IMG/VR virus record: IMGVR_UViG_3300032265_000773
Location: 1-25,171 of that record
Strand: one strand, 5' to 3'
DNA length: 25,171 nucleotides
Source of the DNA: a virus
Part shown: piece after piece, positions 21,701-24,638 of the stretch
Layout: each line of letters opens with the position of its first letter
Position numbering within the stretch: the first letter of the stretch is position 1
The notes under the pieces: model-generated
The model's database searches: none
What the model was told of the DNA's origin: nothing
The model's input: only the letters and a program-made list of their open reading frames with translations
Translations under genes and position numbers: made by a program

Positions 21701-24632
21701 GCTGGTAAGTACCACCGGAATTAATGTTAATGATAGAATTACAATTTCACCATATGTAGCAAATACGATTACCCTTGATACTAAAGTAACAGCAATTTTA
21801 AATTCTACCGATGTACAAATTAGTCAAATATTGTATACTAATATTGCTAATGGATCTATATTATCATTTACTAGGGAATTAACAGTTCTTACTCAACTTG
21901 ATCCGTTTGGAAACGGGTTGATAACATTGAACACACCGATAGTAGTTGCTTCAAGTGGATCAACAATTTCTATTAGTAGCTATCTGCAGCCAATTCGAAT
22001 AGACGATGAGCATTACGGTTCTCCGCAGGCTATTAATACCAATGCAGTTATGCAGACCGTAGTTGCCGATGGTATATCTAAGGTTGTTACAATACCAAAT
22101 ACATATCCTGTATTTGCTGGAGACGAATTTATTATTCGTCAAAGTACAAGTGACGGAGCATTTGCTCCACAGCAAGCAGACTATGATACTGCACTAACAG
22201 GCGGTGATCTTGCATATAGCTCAGCAACTGGTATAGCCGCAGACGATATTTTAGTTGATGGCGACCAATTTGTAACGCCTACATCAAGTCCTGCTCCTGA
22301 AGAAGTAGTTCCAGGACAAGTTGTTGATGCAGTTGCAATTAAGATATTTGAAAAACCTTTATCAGGTTCTGCCACTATTAAAGTTGACAACTACTTTACT
22401 GACGGTATTACTACTAAGTTTAAAATGACACAACTACCTAATAGCGAAGGTGCTGTAATAGTAAAAACAGTCTCAATGGGCGTAACTCAAATTATGACAG
22501 TAATAGATGATTATACTATCGATTATAGGAATAGTCAAATTCTATTTAATAGCCCCCCGACTGTTGGTACAATGGTGAGTATCTTTAATATTGGATACAA
22601 TGGTTCAAATATTTTAGATATTGATCATTTTATTGGCGACGGAACTACTACAGAATTTGTTACCAAGGCCAACTATATTACACCGACAACTAGCTTAGTA
22701 TATGTTGACGGTACAGCACAGTCCAGCGTAGCATATGAGTTATTTAAAACTGATAAAACTTATGCTCTTTCAGGATTGATGGGATTGAGATTCGCCAAAC
22801 CTCCAGCAGCTGGTTCGTTAATTAATTATGTTATTGTTAGCGGTAGCCAACAGAGCTTTGCGGTTACCAAGAAAGAAAGGATTACTCCTAACGGTAACGC
22901 TACCTACAACTTACAATATCCTATTGGTAATTCAAAACCACTTGAAAAGAGCATGATTGTTAGAGTAGATAATTCAATATTACAACCGCCAAGTCTTAGT
23001 TATTTCACAGTAGCAAACAACAAATTAAATTATGTAATTGACAATATTAAATTCCGTCCGTTTACAGCTAATGCCGCAGATTTTGTAGTAACCGCAAATG
23101 GAAAACTTTTACAACCTGGAGTTGACTATACTGTTGATCTTAGTGGTATAACAGTAAAAATTACCAAGGTGGTTTATAGTTTATATAAAGGCACTACCTT
23201 GGCAGTAAGTATCGGTACAGGTGCTGGATATACTTATAATTCTTCCACAGGTCAAATTACATTTGCACAAAATTATGATGCAGGACACATTATTGAAGTC
23301 ATGTCTAGTTACAATCATGACATTCTCGACATGCAAACTACTACAGTTAATAATAACCCAACATTGACTTACACACCAGATACTTTAGAATTTTATAATT
23401 ATAAGTCTATAGCAAATGGTACAATAATATTAGATCGACCAGTAGTTGATAGTGACTACGTATGGCTAGAACAAAATGGCAACTTACTAAGTCCAAATAT
23501 TGATTATATTGTGTTGGACGACAAGCAGACATTGCAAATGGCTAAATTACCAGCGCCTAATGATAAACTTGTTGTGTTAACTTTTAGTAATAACATATTA
23601 AAATCTGGAATAGCATACATGCAATTTAAAGATATGTTAAACAGAGTTATATTCAAACGTCTTAATGCCGCAAAACAAACTAAATTAGCTATTGATTTAT
23701 ATCCAACTGATACTACAATTACAGTACTAGATGCTAGCTCTTTTGATTTACCAAGTCCTGCGAATAACAAACCTGGTATTATAGAAATAAGAGGCGAACG
23801 TATTGAGTTCTTTACGCTAACTGGAAATGTATTAGGACAGTTACGTAGAGGTACACTCGGTACCGGAGTCGGCGATGTTCATCGCTCAGGTGCTACAGTG
23901 CAAGAAATTGGTGCTAGCGAAACAATCCCGTATCAAGATATTATTAGTACAAGTCAAGTTGTCGGCGATGGTACAAATATTGTACCTTTATCATTCACAC
24001 CTATGTCAGATGTTATTGCAAACGGGCATACTCATAAATCAACTGTTGATTGGAAGAAAACATATCCAGCTGGATTCATGTCATCAATCCCAGATGGATT
24101 TAATCAAGCCGATGATATTGATGTGTTTGTTGGTGGATACAATGCAGTAGATTGGAAGTCAGGTGTATCTTACTCTGTAGGCGACATTGTTAATTTTGCA
24201 TCATATCAATACAAGTGTGTAGTTGCAAATACTAGTACTACTAACTTTAATAATGATATTGCCAACTGGTCATATTTTATCGGAAATATTCGCTTGAAGA
24301 AAGAACCATATAAGGTTTACAATGTTAGCCAAGCACCTAATAGTCCAGAAGGTGATGTACAGTTTGATGCTGAATTTGTAGTCGACGGCACTACTAATTC
24401 GTTAAGATTAACTACGCCTGTGGCGGCAGGAACTAGGGTAACAGTAGTTAAGAGAACTGGAAAAATTTGGGATTCTACTGTAAATATACAAGAGGATACA
24501 AATCCGTATGCTATTTTTGTTAAAGCAGTACCTGGTGCATGGTACACCGGATATAATCAACATCAGATTTTAAGCATTGATAGCACAAATATCAGTGACG
24601 ATAACACTAACATAACGATTGACCAAGGATAA
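8439..24632 (+). CDS. Giant multi-domain virion structural protein (gp7 position)
   Basis: One uninterrupted frame encodes 5397 aa, roughly 580 kDa. The ATG overlaps the gp6 stop by 8 bases and lacks a good ribosome site (only CGGA upstream), so translation is probably coupled to gp6. I do not recognise a single family. A scaffold of aromatic-rich blocks reminiscent of large marine T4-like phage structural proteins ('DWDKFVNFNDYYWLPYGP', 'YDTDRPGQAPWEMLGFTDQP', 'FEDYINEVKPYRTKIREY', 'SPEGDVQFDAEFVVDGTTNS') is interspersed with modules: cupredoxin-like (about 175-275), five CBM5/12-like modules, an FG-GAP propeller (about 2138-3327), G-S-G-Y modules, eight G-M-x-V modules and C-terminal fibre modules. 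No peptidase, lyase, intein or membrane segment is evident. It occupies the slot of T4 gp7, suggesting a baseplate-peripheral or host-contact role; that role is inference. Confidence 0.8.
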   Translation: MADKINPSASTSQGSDLIPKIYQSDANKKFIQATVDQLIQPGTVNKVNGYIGRENAKASTGTDIFVEAADQTRQNYQLEPGLTVQDTLGNTTFFKDYQDYINQLAVFGSNTLNHARLNKQEMYSWDPHIDWDKFVNFNDYYWLPYGPDSIQVYGQQNAISSTYISIVTQDEKGNDQYVFTPDGLTPNPTIKLYRGQTYHFDINSPGNPFTIKTSRTLGVVDYYTPPSGLPKNAVEIGTVTFTVPADAPDILYYLSNRDPDIGGVFEIFDITENTDLDINKDVLGKKTYTLPDGTALSNGMKVQFRGNVTPKEYTTGNWYVEGVGTAITLVNETTLEVISPYTTNEAILFDTTPFDARPFADASGFATIKDYILINRASQDHNAWSRYNRWFHKDVITASAKINGNIPELNQESRAIRPIIEFEPDLKLYNFGNVAISDVDVIDTVTTDAMSIVEGAIGYIVDSVSLIDGHRVLFVADTDVLVKNQIFTVQFVTVGARRQIHLVPTQTPNTNNTILVKSGKVNQSKMFWYNGATWIEGQQKTSTNQPPLFDIVDSKLVSFSDTSSTAYPGSTFKGTTLFSYKVGTGSSDVALGFPLTHKNIDNIGDIVFNFALATDAFTYKTASDVFSITINTGYLVKTGYTQQLSYVNGWKTCVVPITQAALRIYKNSNKTNNFDIDIFDNINDLSDLVIRIYVNGIRSAPDNWSVVNGVVYKKIVFVTPVKTSDVVTIKTYAAQPINSNGYYEIPAALQNNPFNNTILDFTLGEVIDHVSSIVDNAPKFIGAYPGASNLRDIGNSTAYGTKFVQHSGPLSLGLYHITTESNNIIKAIEKSRDDYQSFKRNFITVATSLGLDTDVVTQVNTILQRINQDKPKTGAYYSSDMVAYGAAIRRDLTVVDYRIKNYPLSSIFSLDVLSTKSVLVYLNGTQLLHGRDYTFDGQGFVVVTAVLANGDKITTYEYENTNGSFIPETPTKLGLWPKYQPKKYLDTSLITPTTVIQGHDGSQITAYGDYRDAIILELETRIYNNIKSKYDSTIFDIHDLIPSYNRTNDYTLAEFNEALSPNFYKWAVNIGRDFTQPVSYDRNNPLTFNYRGHYAPDGRDIPGYWRGVYRWMYDTDRPGQAPWEMLGFTDQPSWWTSVYGPAPYTSDNLVMWQDLAAGLVKDPAGAPYVIPKFVRSYLLDHIPVDDQGNILSPYLAGVARGVNTNLTNADYVFGDVGPVEATWRRSSHYSFSVIRTALVLLPAKTFGVLLDRSRIVRNIAGQLIYSNTGLRVRPNDIQLPSIYSSTTVSLTAGLINYLVEYILSDTLLSYNAYQYDLTHMTAKLSYRVGAFTSKEKFNLLLDSKTPLSTGSIFVPQENYNIILNSSSPIKKITYSGVIVNKLSNRFEIRGYSQTVPYFKYYQYLGSGATINVGGISESYATWTPYQQYISGQVVEHNKQYYRVISTHTTDTAFIAKYYSRLSSLPIVGGTEVVLRTKWDRKKPIVVPYGTDFTTIQQVVDFLQGYGEYLKDQGFVFDEFNTNLASVTNWETSAKEFVFWTTQNWSTGQDKWKDWIPNQPIAYQEIVKYNGEYYQAIQKILPTATFDSTKYVKLDGLSSVGSSVISLSPAADSITFATPLSVADSIENSFNNYEIFKVDGTPLQPNFINLYRKDNTTTYKTTTADGIYGASFYLVQKEQIILLDNSTLFNDTIYNPETGYRQERIKVSGYVSTNWYGGFDVPGFIFDQAVIQYWQPWQDYSLGDTVKYKEFYYSADQRVVGSEKFSEKAVDGSINWVRLLSKPSAQLLPNWTYKASQFTDFYSLDSDNFDASQQKVAQHLIGYQKRQYLSNIIQDDVSEFKFYQGMIREKGTQNVLNKLFDVLSADNKESLTFYEEWAVRLGEYGASKAYEQIEFTLDEALFKNNPQGIQLTDALTPPYYDLVIRQTPTDIYLKPIGYNSNPWPLVNNYRAFLRSAGFPRLSDVKTSVAHLSDILSVDITSFYAGDYIWVGFEGISWNVYRLTASYINVLDIAYSNNQLVITSDADHTLFVGDYIGIKEVTGFAGFYRVAAVSNVTITIDAPNLLNPPSSPFAEQHRVIIYLLTSSRAPSINEGDQRLLRDIKVGEKVWIDSATFNGQQLWSTWENIPVYNPSELVYGFPSNGLALGRSVSLSQDGLLLVSSTNLGQIFVWDKSTATSINWTQRESIDVPLIAKSDDFGVNPNSNSIIGETLALSYDSNWLAVGTPSASYAASHWKLSWVQSSTYSTRDLVEYNGLYYQATTAVPVNTPPVVTATVQSIVAYSLITSSTVGTNVSPYSVNYKPTGTFTTLSNITVNGTTGLYVGQNVSGVGIANDTYISAVVINVNNTATLSLTKPVISVTASTTLTFGGIVKVVAGTSVFQTTSIKVDTTQGIIPGMLVTGAGMSAGTLVISVDTTNNVIILDTPTYGQPSGKTLFGTNTISIPAASAVGISLGMTAIGVNIPANTTVTGSTFISSTTTYILFLSQQVTGTVTSTGTFALVAKQTTATIGSTTLTVADNTNILIGQTVSGTGIPASATVTNISGTTITISTPTTGLVNSVAVFGRNQITVLSLLGTILPTQLVIGSTIPALTTVTKKSGSTVFLNTNITQTVSGILEFTGTSNYWTPVEYIPVDVTGTNSSLTAQGAVSIYKKDSNNIFTLVDTILSPLPTTNERFGASLAFVNHPSPTGQSAYSLFVGAPGADSGAGRVYQLKYENFIQAVSEYNSNGSSNTAVVQLIVTASGSGYITNPSVNIAAPTVSGGVPATATSTIGVVNITLIATGRGYQTNDLLTVIGGVFAPAVSSTTQIATIRVVSVNGIGAITSAVVYSPGTYTTAATTTVSRITTTKNIPVSGGHGIGATFDLLYGVVSIQVVTPGSGYDKKTLPLITFSSTTGAGAAAYASIGSTISVSDTTNISPGMLISNAITVNGVTTIGKAFDSAQTVSQVIQNPLYPTVTAGILVISAAPTETPKGVLYFTTPSWAYNSTLTAPSGQYGFGATLVTNTSGIGNSLAVGAPGQTVAAIIGGVRTIQVTPGAATVFRYDKATDIWYQLQVLPGTVYNYGSSVALSSYGGPLNFQRYETLPFVEYLAVGSPLDGSGKVEVYYFDDTAYRFVRYQELFNTRPKNQGQFGYKLAFGYISDTLVVYSNNADALVTTMFDGEDTIFDSKSTKFRHNEINSGSISVYDADSNTGTKFTFGEMLVNPAPSNSKFGNSFAIGTWNIVVGAPTAVINAVLENCTITGTILTVGTTVAGQVVAGMILSGQGIATGTTVVSGSSGIYVVSISQTVANATITGTSTVSSGKIYEYTKPPGTFAWNVVHLEEPKVDISKIKRAFIYDKITNQVITYLDVIDPIQGRIAGPADQEIKYKSFDDPAIYSQGDSSVTVKPGMAWGPKQVGQLWWDLSTAKFIDSHDNDTAYRTSNWSTIFPGASIDIYEWVATSYTPDRWNSLADTDAGLTQGISGKTLYDASIYSIETKYDTISNSAKNTYYFWVKNKTTVPNTLGRSISAQSVSNLIANPRGEGYKFLALTGSSSMALFNVKPLLKNTNAVLSVEYWTLDNPDQRNIHRQYAIISNDSNITLPAKIEEKWIDSLCGKDANDREVPDSSLPSKLRYGIEFRPRQSMFINRYEALKQVIEQTNLVMAVNQIAEQRDIQALDTYEAEPNILLGEYDAVKDTDTELSYINIGNFVAPTLAPIIVDGKIVGINIVNSGSGYLQAPYILVVGSGVDAVLRAVIDSVTGGVIDATVISTGNGYDDNTVLITRPYSVLVHQDTQAGNSWSIYGYDSSTTPPTWSRVKTQSYDVRKYRTYIDWYADNFNQNTSPTFAVETFTELATISSAIGDIVKVKNNSKGGWTLLQKYANSASVDYTQSYHVVGIERGTIQFSSALYKFTDTVYGYDGSLYDGNNFDLTATNELRIILNTIKNNILTGNLKKHYLDLFFYNVRYAFSEQTELDWIFKTSFIRAEHNVGDLNQPVTYQPDNLNNFEDYINEVKPYRTKIREYISNYSKVDINQNMISDFDLPGVYANGLFQGINTGISNGTITADNNLITTYPWKNWLDNVGFSVVDLKIVDSGSGYISEPIVEFTSSSGSGVKARAFIASGKVNRIELTNTDSYGGSGTGYLSAPTITLSGGYDGTTGRPAKVVAIIGNSVIRTNTIGIKFDRITQNYFETNLAHTETFTGTGSRVQFDLAWAPNLTIGNCTVSIASPKSLSHSVPVLRDLYTLAITSDKSRGYTNHYGTITFINAPAKDSKITINYNADWSLLNAADRIQFLYNPQSGQQGKDLAQLMTGIDYGGVIVDGIGFEINSGWGSAPYYSDKWDSVDATSNDYIVKVSANTHTFTLPYTPSAGTLLNIYYSQFYTETFASDGAALTYTYNKRDIAPAVIVTASSAVGTAHSVSGSTYLSNKAGSNVISLVSTTGINVNDRITISPYVANTITLDTKVTAILNSTDVQISQILYTNIANGSILSFTRELTVLTQLDPFGNGLITLNTPIVVASSGSTISISSYLQPIRIDDEHYGSPQAINTNAVMQTVVADGISKVVTIPNTYPVFAGDEFIIRQSTSDGAFAPQQADYDTALTGGDLAYSSATGIAADDILVDGDQFVTPTSSPAPEEVVPGQVVDAVAIKIFEKPLSGSATIKVDNYFTDGITTKFKMTQLPNSEGAVIVKTVSMGVTQIMTVIDDYTIDYRNSQILFNSPPTVGTMVSIFNIGYNGSNILDIDHFIGDGTTTEFVTKANYITPTTSLVYVDGTAQSSVAYELFKTDKTYALSGLMGLRFAKPPAAGSLINYVIVSGSQQSFAVTKKERITPNGNATYNLQYPIGNSKPLEKSMIVRVDNSILQPPSLSYFTVANNKLNYVIDNIKFRPFTANAADFVVTANGKLLQPGVDYTVDLSGITVKITKVVYSLYKGTTLAVSIGTGAGYTYNSSTGQITFAQNYDAGHIIEVMSSYNHDILDMQTTTVNNNPTLTYTPDTLEFYNYKSIANGTIILDRPVVDSDYVWLEQNGNLLSPNIDYIVLDDKQTLQMAKLPAPNDKLVVLTFSNNILKSGIAYMQFKDMLNRVIFKRLNAAKQTKLAIDLYPTDTTITVLDASSFDLPSPANNKPGIIEIRGERIEFFTLTGNVLGQLRRGTLGTGVGDVHRSGATVQEIGASETIPYQDIISTSQVVGDGTNIVPLSFTPMSDVIANGHTHKSTVDWKKTYPAGFMSSIPDGFNQADDIDVFVGGYNAVDWKSGVSYSVGDIVNFASYQYKCVVANTSTTNFNNDIANWSYFIGNIRLKKEPYKVYNVSQAPNSPEGDVQFDAEFVVDGTTNSLRLTTPVAAGTRVTVVKRTGKIWDSTVNIQEDTNPYAIFVKAVPGAWYTGYNQHQILSIDSTNISDDNTNITIDQG
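8960..9262 (+). other. Cupredoxin-like domain lacking copper ligands
   Basis: Residues about 175-275 of the giant protein show the phage plastocyanin-like pattern: 'TIKLYRGQTYHFDINSPGNP' with 'FTI', a loop with 'YYTPPSGLP', 'GTVTFTVPADAP', then 'ILYYLSNRDPDIGGVFEI'. Related domains in marine phages typically have 'GHP' and 'YYYCxNHxGMGG', supplying the His, Cys, His and Met copper ligands. Here the same positions read GNP and YYLSNRDPDIGG, so all four ligands are replaced. The fold is probably kept as a beta-sandwich without copper. The family consensus is from memory, and the alignment is by eye. Confidence 0.55.
10480..11340 (+). other. Fibre-type beta modules and helical segment of the giant protein
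   Basis: Two segments follow a 'V.VNG......W.V..GV..F..P...D.V.I..Y' pattern: residues about 685-735 ('LVIRIYVNGIRSAPDNWSVV', 'IVFVTPVKTSDVVTIKTYA') and about 913-960 ('VLVYLNGTQLLHGRDYTFDG', 'FVVVTAVLANGDKITTYEYE'). This is the small beta-sandwich unit common in phage tail fibres. Between them, about 817-880 is charged and helical-looking ('IIKAIEKSRDDYQSFKRNFI'). Confidence 0.4.
11443..12260 (+). other. Aromatic-rich scaffold block of the giant protein
   Basis: Residues about 1002-1275. Distinctive runs are 'GHDGSQITAYGDYRDAIILE' with 'LETRIYNNIKSKYD', 'PDGRDIPGYWRGVYRWMYDT' with 'DRPGQAPWEMLGFTDQPSWW', 'SDNLVMWQDLAAG', and 'EATWRRSSHYSFSVIRTALV'. The density of Trp, Tyr and charged residues and the lack of low-complexity sequence set it apart from the Thr/Val-rich inserted modules. 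I recall similar blocks in large uncharacterised structural proteins of marine T4-like phages. Function unknown; likely a structural core. Confidence 0.45.
12692..12828 (+). other. CBM5/12-like module 1
   Basis: Residues about 1419-1463: 'YATWTPYQQYISGQVVEHNK' followed by 'QYYRVISTHTTDTAF'. The pattern W-x(3-4)-Y-x(2)-G-x-V-V-x-x-x-x-x-Y-Y-x-V matches the core of carbohydrate-binding module families 5/12 (chitin-binding type 3), short three-stranded domains with surface aromatics. In phage tail proteins such modules are plausible glycan contacts. Binding is not shown by sequence alone. Confidence 0.5.
13068..13232 (+). other. CBM5/12-like module 2
   Basis: Residues about 1544-1598: 'WKDWIPNQPIAYQEIVKYNG' followed by 'EYYQAIQKILPTATFDSTKY'. 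It has the 'Y...E.V.YNG.YYQA......P...F' pattern of CBM5/12, with a Lys-Tyr-Val end in place of the usual closing Trp. It is preceded by a Trp-rich stretch ('EFVFWTTQNWSTGQDKW'). Confidence 0.5.
13627..13780 (+). other. CBM5/12-like module 3
   Basis: Residues about 1730-1780: 'YWQPWQDYSLGDTVKYKEFY' then 'YSADQRVVGSEKF' and the closing 'NWVRL'. This is the most complete match to CBM5/12 in the protein: W, Y-S-x-G-D-x-V, Y-Y-x-A and a terminal W are all in place. Confidence 0.55.
13938..14420 (+). other. Second scaffold block of the giant protein
   Basis: Residues about 1834-1994: 'DDVSEFKFYQGMIREKGTQN', 'VLNKLFDVLSADNKESLTFY', 'EEWAVRLGEYGASKAYEQIE' and then 'YRAFLRSAGFPRLSDVKTSV'. The first part is clearly helical and charged; the second resembles a conserved 'FLR.AGF.R..DV' block that I associate with large marine phage structural proteins. 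It precedes the FG-GAP propeller and is not repeated elsewhere in the gene. Confidence 0.45.
15135..15246 (+). other. CBM5/12-like module 4, N-terminal half (split)
   Basis: Residues about 2233-2269: 'HWKLSWVQSSTYSTRDLVEY' followed by 'NGLYYQATTAVPVNTPP'. It matches CBM5/12 up to the 'N.PP' that normally comes a few residues before the final Trp. Here no Trp follows. The expected ending, 'NYWTPV', appears about 350 residues later at base 16305. The module itself sits within or next to propeller blade 2. Confidence 0.55.
15300..16300 (+). repeat. Array of five G-M-x-V-x-G-x-G-I beta modules interrupting CBM module 4
   Basis: Five diverged units of roughly 60-70 residues follow each other: 'TTGLYVGQNVSGVGIANDTY' (15382), 'TTQGIIPGMLVTGAGMSAGT' (15603), 'VGISLGMTAIGVNIPANTTV' (15782), 'NTNILIGQTVSGTGIPASAT' (15997) and a degraded 'TQLVIGSTIPALTTVTK' (16177). 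Each continues with a 'V..V....T..LS.P' strand pair and ends near 'F.G' or 'FTG'. Protein similarity is clear but low; DNA copies have diverged, so the array is not recent tandem duplication. Composition is rich in Thr, Val, Ile, Ser and Gly. Confidence 0.65.
16302..16345 (+). other. CBM5/12-like module 4, C-terminal end
   Basis: Residues about 2622-2635, 'SNYWTPVEYIPVD', supply the closing aromatic strand expected after the N.PP of the module half at 15135-15246. The FG-GAP unit resumes soon after ('AVSIYKKDSNNIFTLVDTIL'). Confidence 0.45.
16645..17150 (+). repeat. G-S-G-Y beta modules between propeller blades 3 and 4
   Basis: Residues about 2737-2903 contain 'IVTASGSGYITNPSVNIAAP', 'ITLIATGRGYQTNDLLTV' and 'IQVVTPGSGYDKKTLPLITF', spaced with 'GATFDLLYG' and 'GAGAAAYA'. 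This is the phage module 'V.V...GSGY..PP.V.I.....GA.A.A'. The units separate 'GRVYQLKY' of blade 3 from the start of blade 4. Confidence 0.6.
17150..17400 (+). repeat. G-M module between propeller blades 3 and 4
   Basis: Residues about 2903-2986 read 'GSTISVSDTTNISPGMLISN' and 'AITVNGVTTIGKA', ending with 'GILVISAAPTETPKGVLYFT'. It is another, longer copy of the G-M-x-V module, directly after the G-S-G-Y units and before 'GQYGFGATLV', where the propeller resumes. Confidence 0.5.
18140..18342 (+). repeat. G-M module inside propeller blade 7
   Basis: Residues about 3235-3301: 'CTITGTILTVGTTVAGQVVA', 'GMILSGQGIATGTTVVSGSS' and 'GIYVVSISQTVANATITGTS'. This is the canonical form of the module ('G.ilTV.....G....GM..SG.GI..GT.V..g..G.Y.vs.sQTv....it'), which I recognise from phage tail proteins. 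It falls between 'IVVGAPTAV' and 'SGKIYEY', two strands of the same FG-GAP blade. Confidence 0.65.
18410..19440 (+). other. Third scaffold block of the giant protein
   Basis: Residues about 3325-3667, directly after the propeller: 'KRAFIYDKITNQVITYLDVI' with 'DPIQGRIAGPADQEIKYKSF', 'KQVGQLWWDLSTAKFIDSHD', 'RNIHRQYAIISNDSNITLPA' and 'LRYGIEFRPRQSMFINRYEA'. It has few low-complexity stretches and many Trp/Tyr/Arg residues, like the other scaffold blocks. It ends in a helical stretch around 'ALKQVIEQTNLVMAVNQIAE'. Confidence 0.4.
19543..19742 (+). repeat. G-S-G-Y module pair 2
   Basis: Residues about 3702-3768: 'IVGINIVNSGSGYLQAPYIL' and 'GGVIDATVISTGNGYDDNTV'. Two units of the G-S-G-Y type, set between 'TDTELSYINIGNFVAPTLAP' and an aromatic stretch containing 'SYDVRKYRTYIDWYADNFNQ'. 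Confidence 0.55.
20255..20525 (+). other. Fourth scaffold block (E-V-K-P-Y-R-T-K motif)
   Basis: Residues about 3940-4028: 'HYLDLFFYNVRYAFSEQTEL' with 'DWIFKTSFIRAEHNVGDL', then 'NFEDYINEVKPYRTKIREYI'. Mostly helical and charged, and reminiscent of a block that recurs in large marine T4-like structural proteins. Role unknown. Confidence 0.45.
20648..20900 (+). repeat. G-S-G-Y module pair 3
   Basis: Residues about 4070-4153: 'VVDLKIVDSGSGYISEPIVE', 'SGSGVKARAF' and 'GGSGTGYLSAPTITLSGGYD'. Again two units, placed immediately after scaffold block four and before the C-terminal fibre modules. Confidence 0.6.
20985..23600 (+). repeat. C-terminal series of fibre-type beta modules
   Basis: Residues about 4183-5053 hold roughly seven units of the pattern 'F.GDGTTT.F.L......V.V.VDG..Q....Y......I.F...PP..G..I.I.Y'. 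Clear starts are 'ETFTGTGSRVQFDLAW' (20988), 'ETFASDGAALTYTY' (21544), 'DNYFTDGITTKFKM' (22387), 'DHFIGDGTTTEFVT' (22624) and 'ERITPNGNATYNLQY' (22879); later units are 'FVVTANGKLLQPGVDYTV' (23083) and 'WLEQNGNLLSPNIDYIVL' (23464). Such units are common in tail fibres of marine myoviruses. A further G-M module copy (about 21680-21875, 'SNVISLVSTTGINVNDRITI') lies between the second and third. Confidence 0.55.
23695..23920 (+). other. TTITV..ASSF / RGTLGT module
   Basis: Residues about 5086-5161: 'TTITVLDASSFDLPSPA', 'GIIEIRGERIEFFTLTGNVL' and 'GQLRRGTLGTGVGDVHRSGA' before 'TVQEIG'. This follows the phage pattern 'T.I.V.d.s.FP..G...I.gE.I.Y.g..gN.l.gl.RG..GT....H..Ga.V', a small beta module of unknown function often found near the ends of large phage structural proteins. 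Confidence 0.45.
24145..24626 (+). other. CBM5/12-like module 5 and C-terminal cap of the giant protein
   Basis: Residues about 5237-5284, 'DWKSGVSYSVGDIVNFASYQ' with 'YKCVVANTSTTNF' and the closing 'NWSYF', are a near-complete CBM5/12 match. The module sits between 'ADDIDVFVGGYNA' and 'IRLKKEPYKVYNV', which look like adjacent parts of one domain. The cap continues with 'SPEGDVQFDAEFVVDGTTNS' and 'VAAGTRVTVVKRTGKIWD', a segment I recall from the C-termini of large cyanophage-type structural proteins. Confidence 0.5.
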
Positions 24633-24638
24633 AAAATG
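24625..24638 (+). promoter_or_regulatory. Ribosome binding site and ATG of the tail fibre gene
   Basis: AAGGA at 24625-24629, inside the last codons of the giant gene, lies 6 bases before the ATG at 24636. This is a good site, in contrast to the weak one before the giant gene, so the fibre gene can be initiated independently. Confidence 0.6.

Noticed and set aside
16981-24547. Minus-strand and alternative-frame open frames of 60-91 codons within the giant gene, such as 23875-24150 (+) and 23504-23770 (-)
   Set aside because: They are shadows of the giant frame, whose domain content is clear across these positions; no independent start signals were seen.
8439-24632. Possible intein, intron or frameshift joining of several genes in the giant frame
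   Set aside because: No intein splice motifs or homing endonuclease signature were seen, and the frame is continuous with sensible domains throughout, so a single long gene is the simplest reading.
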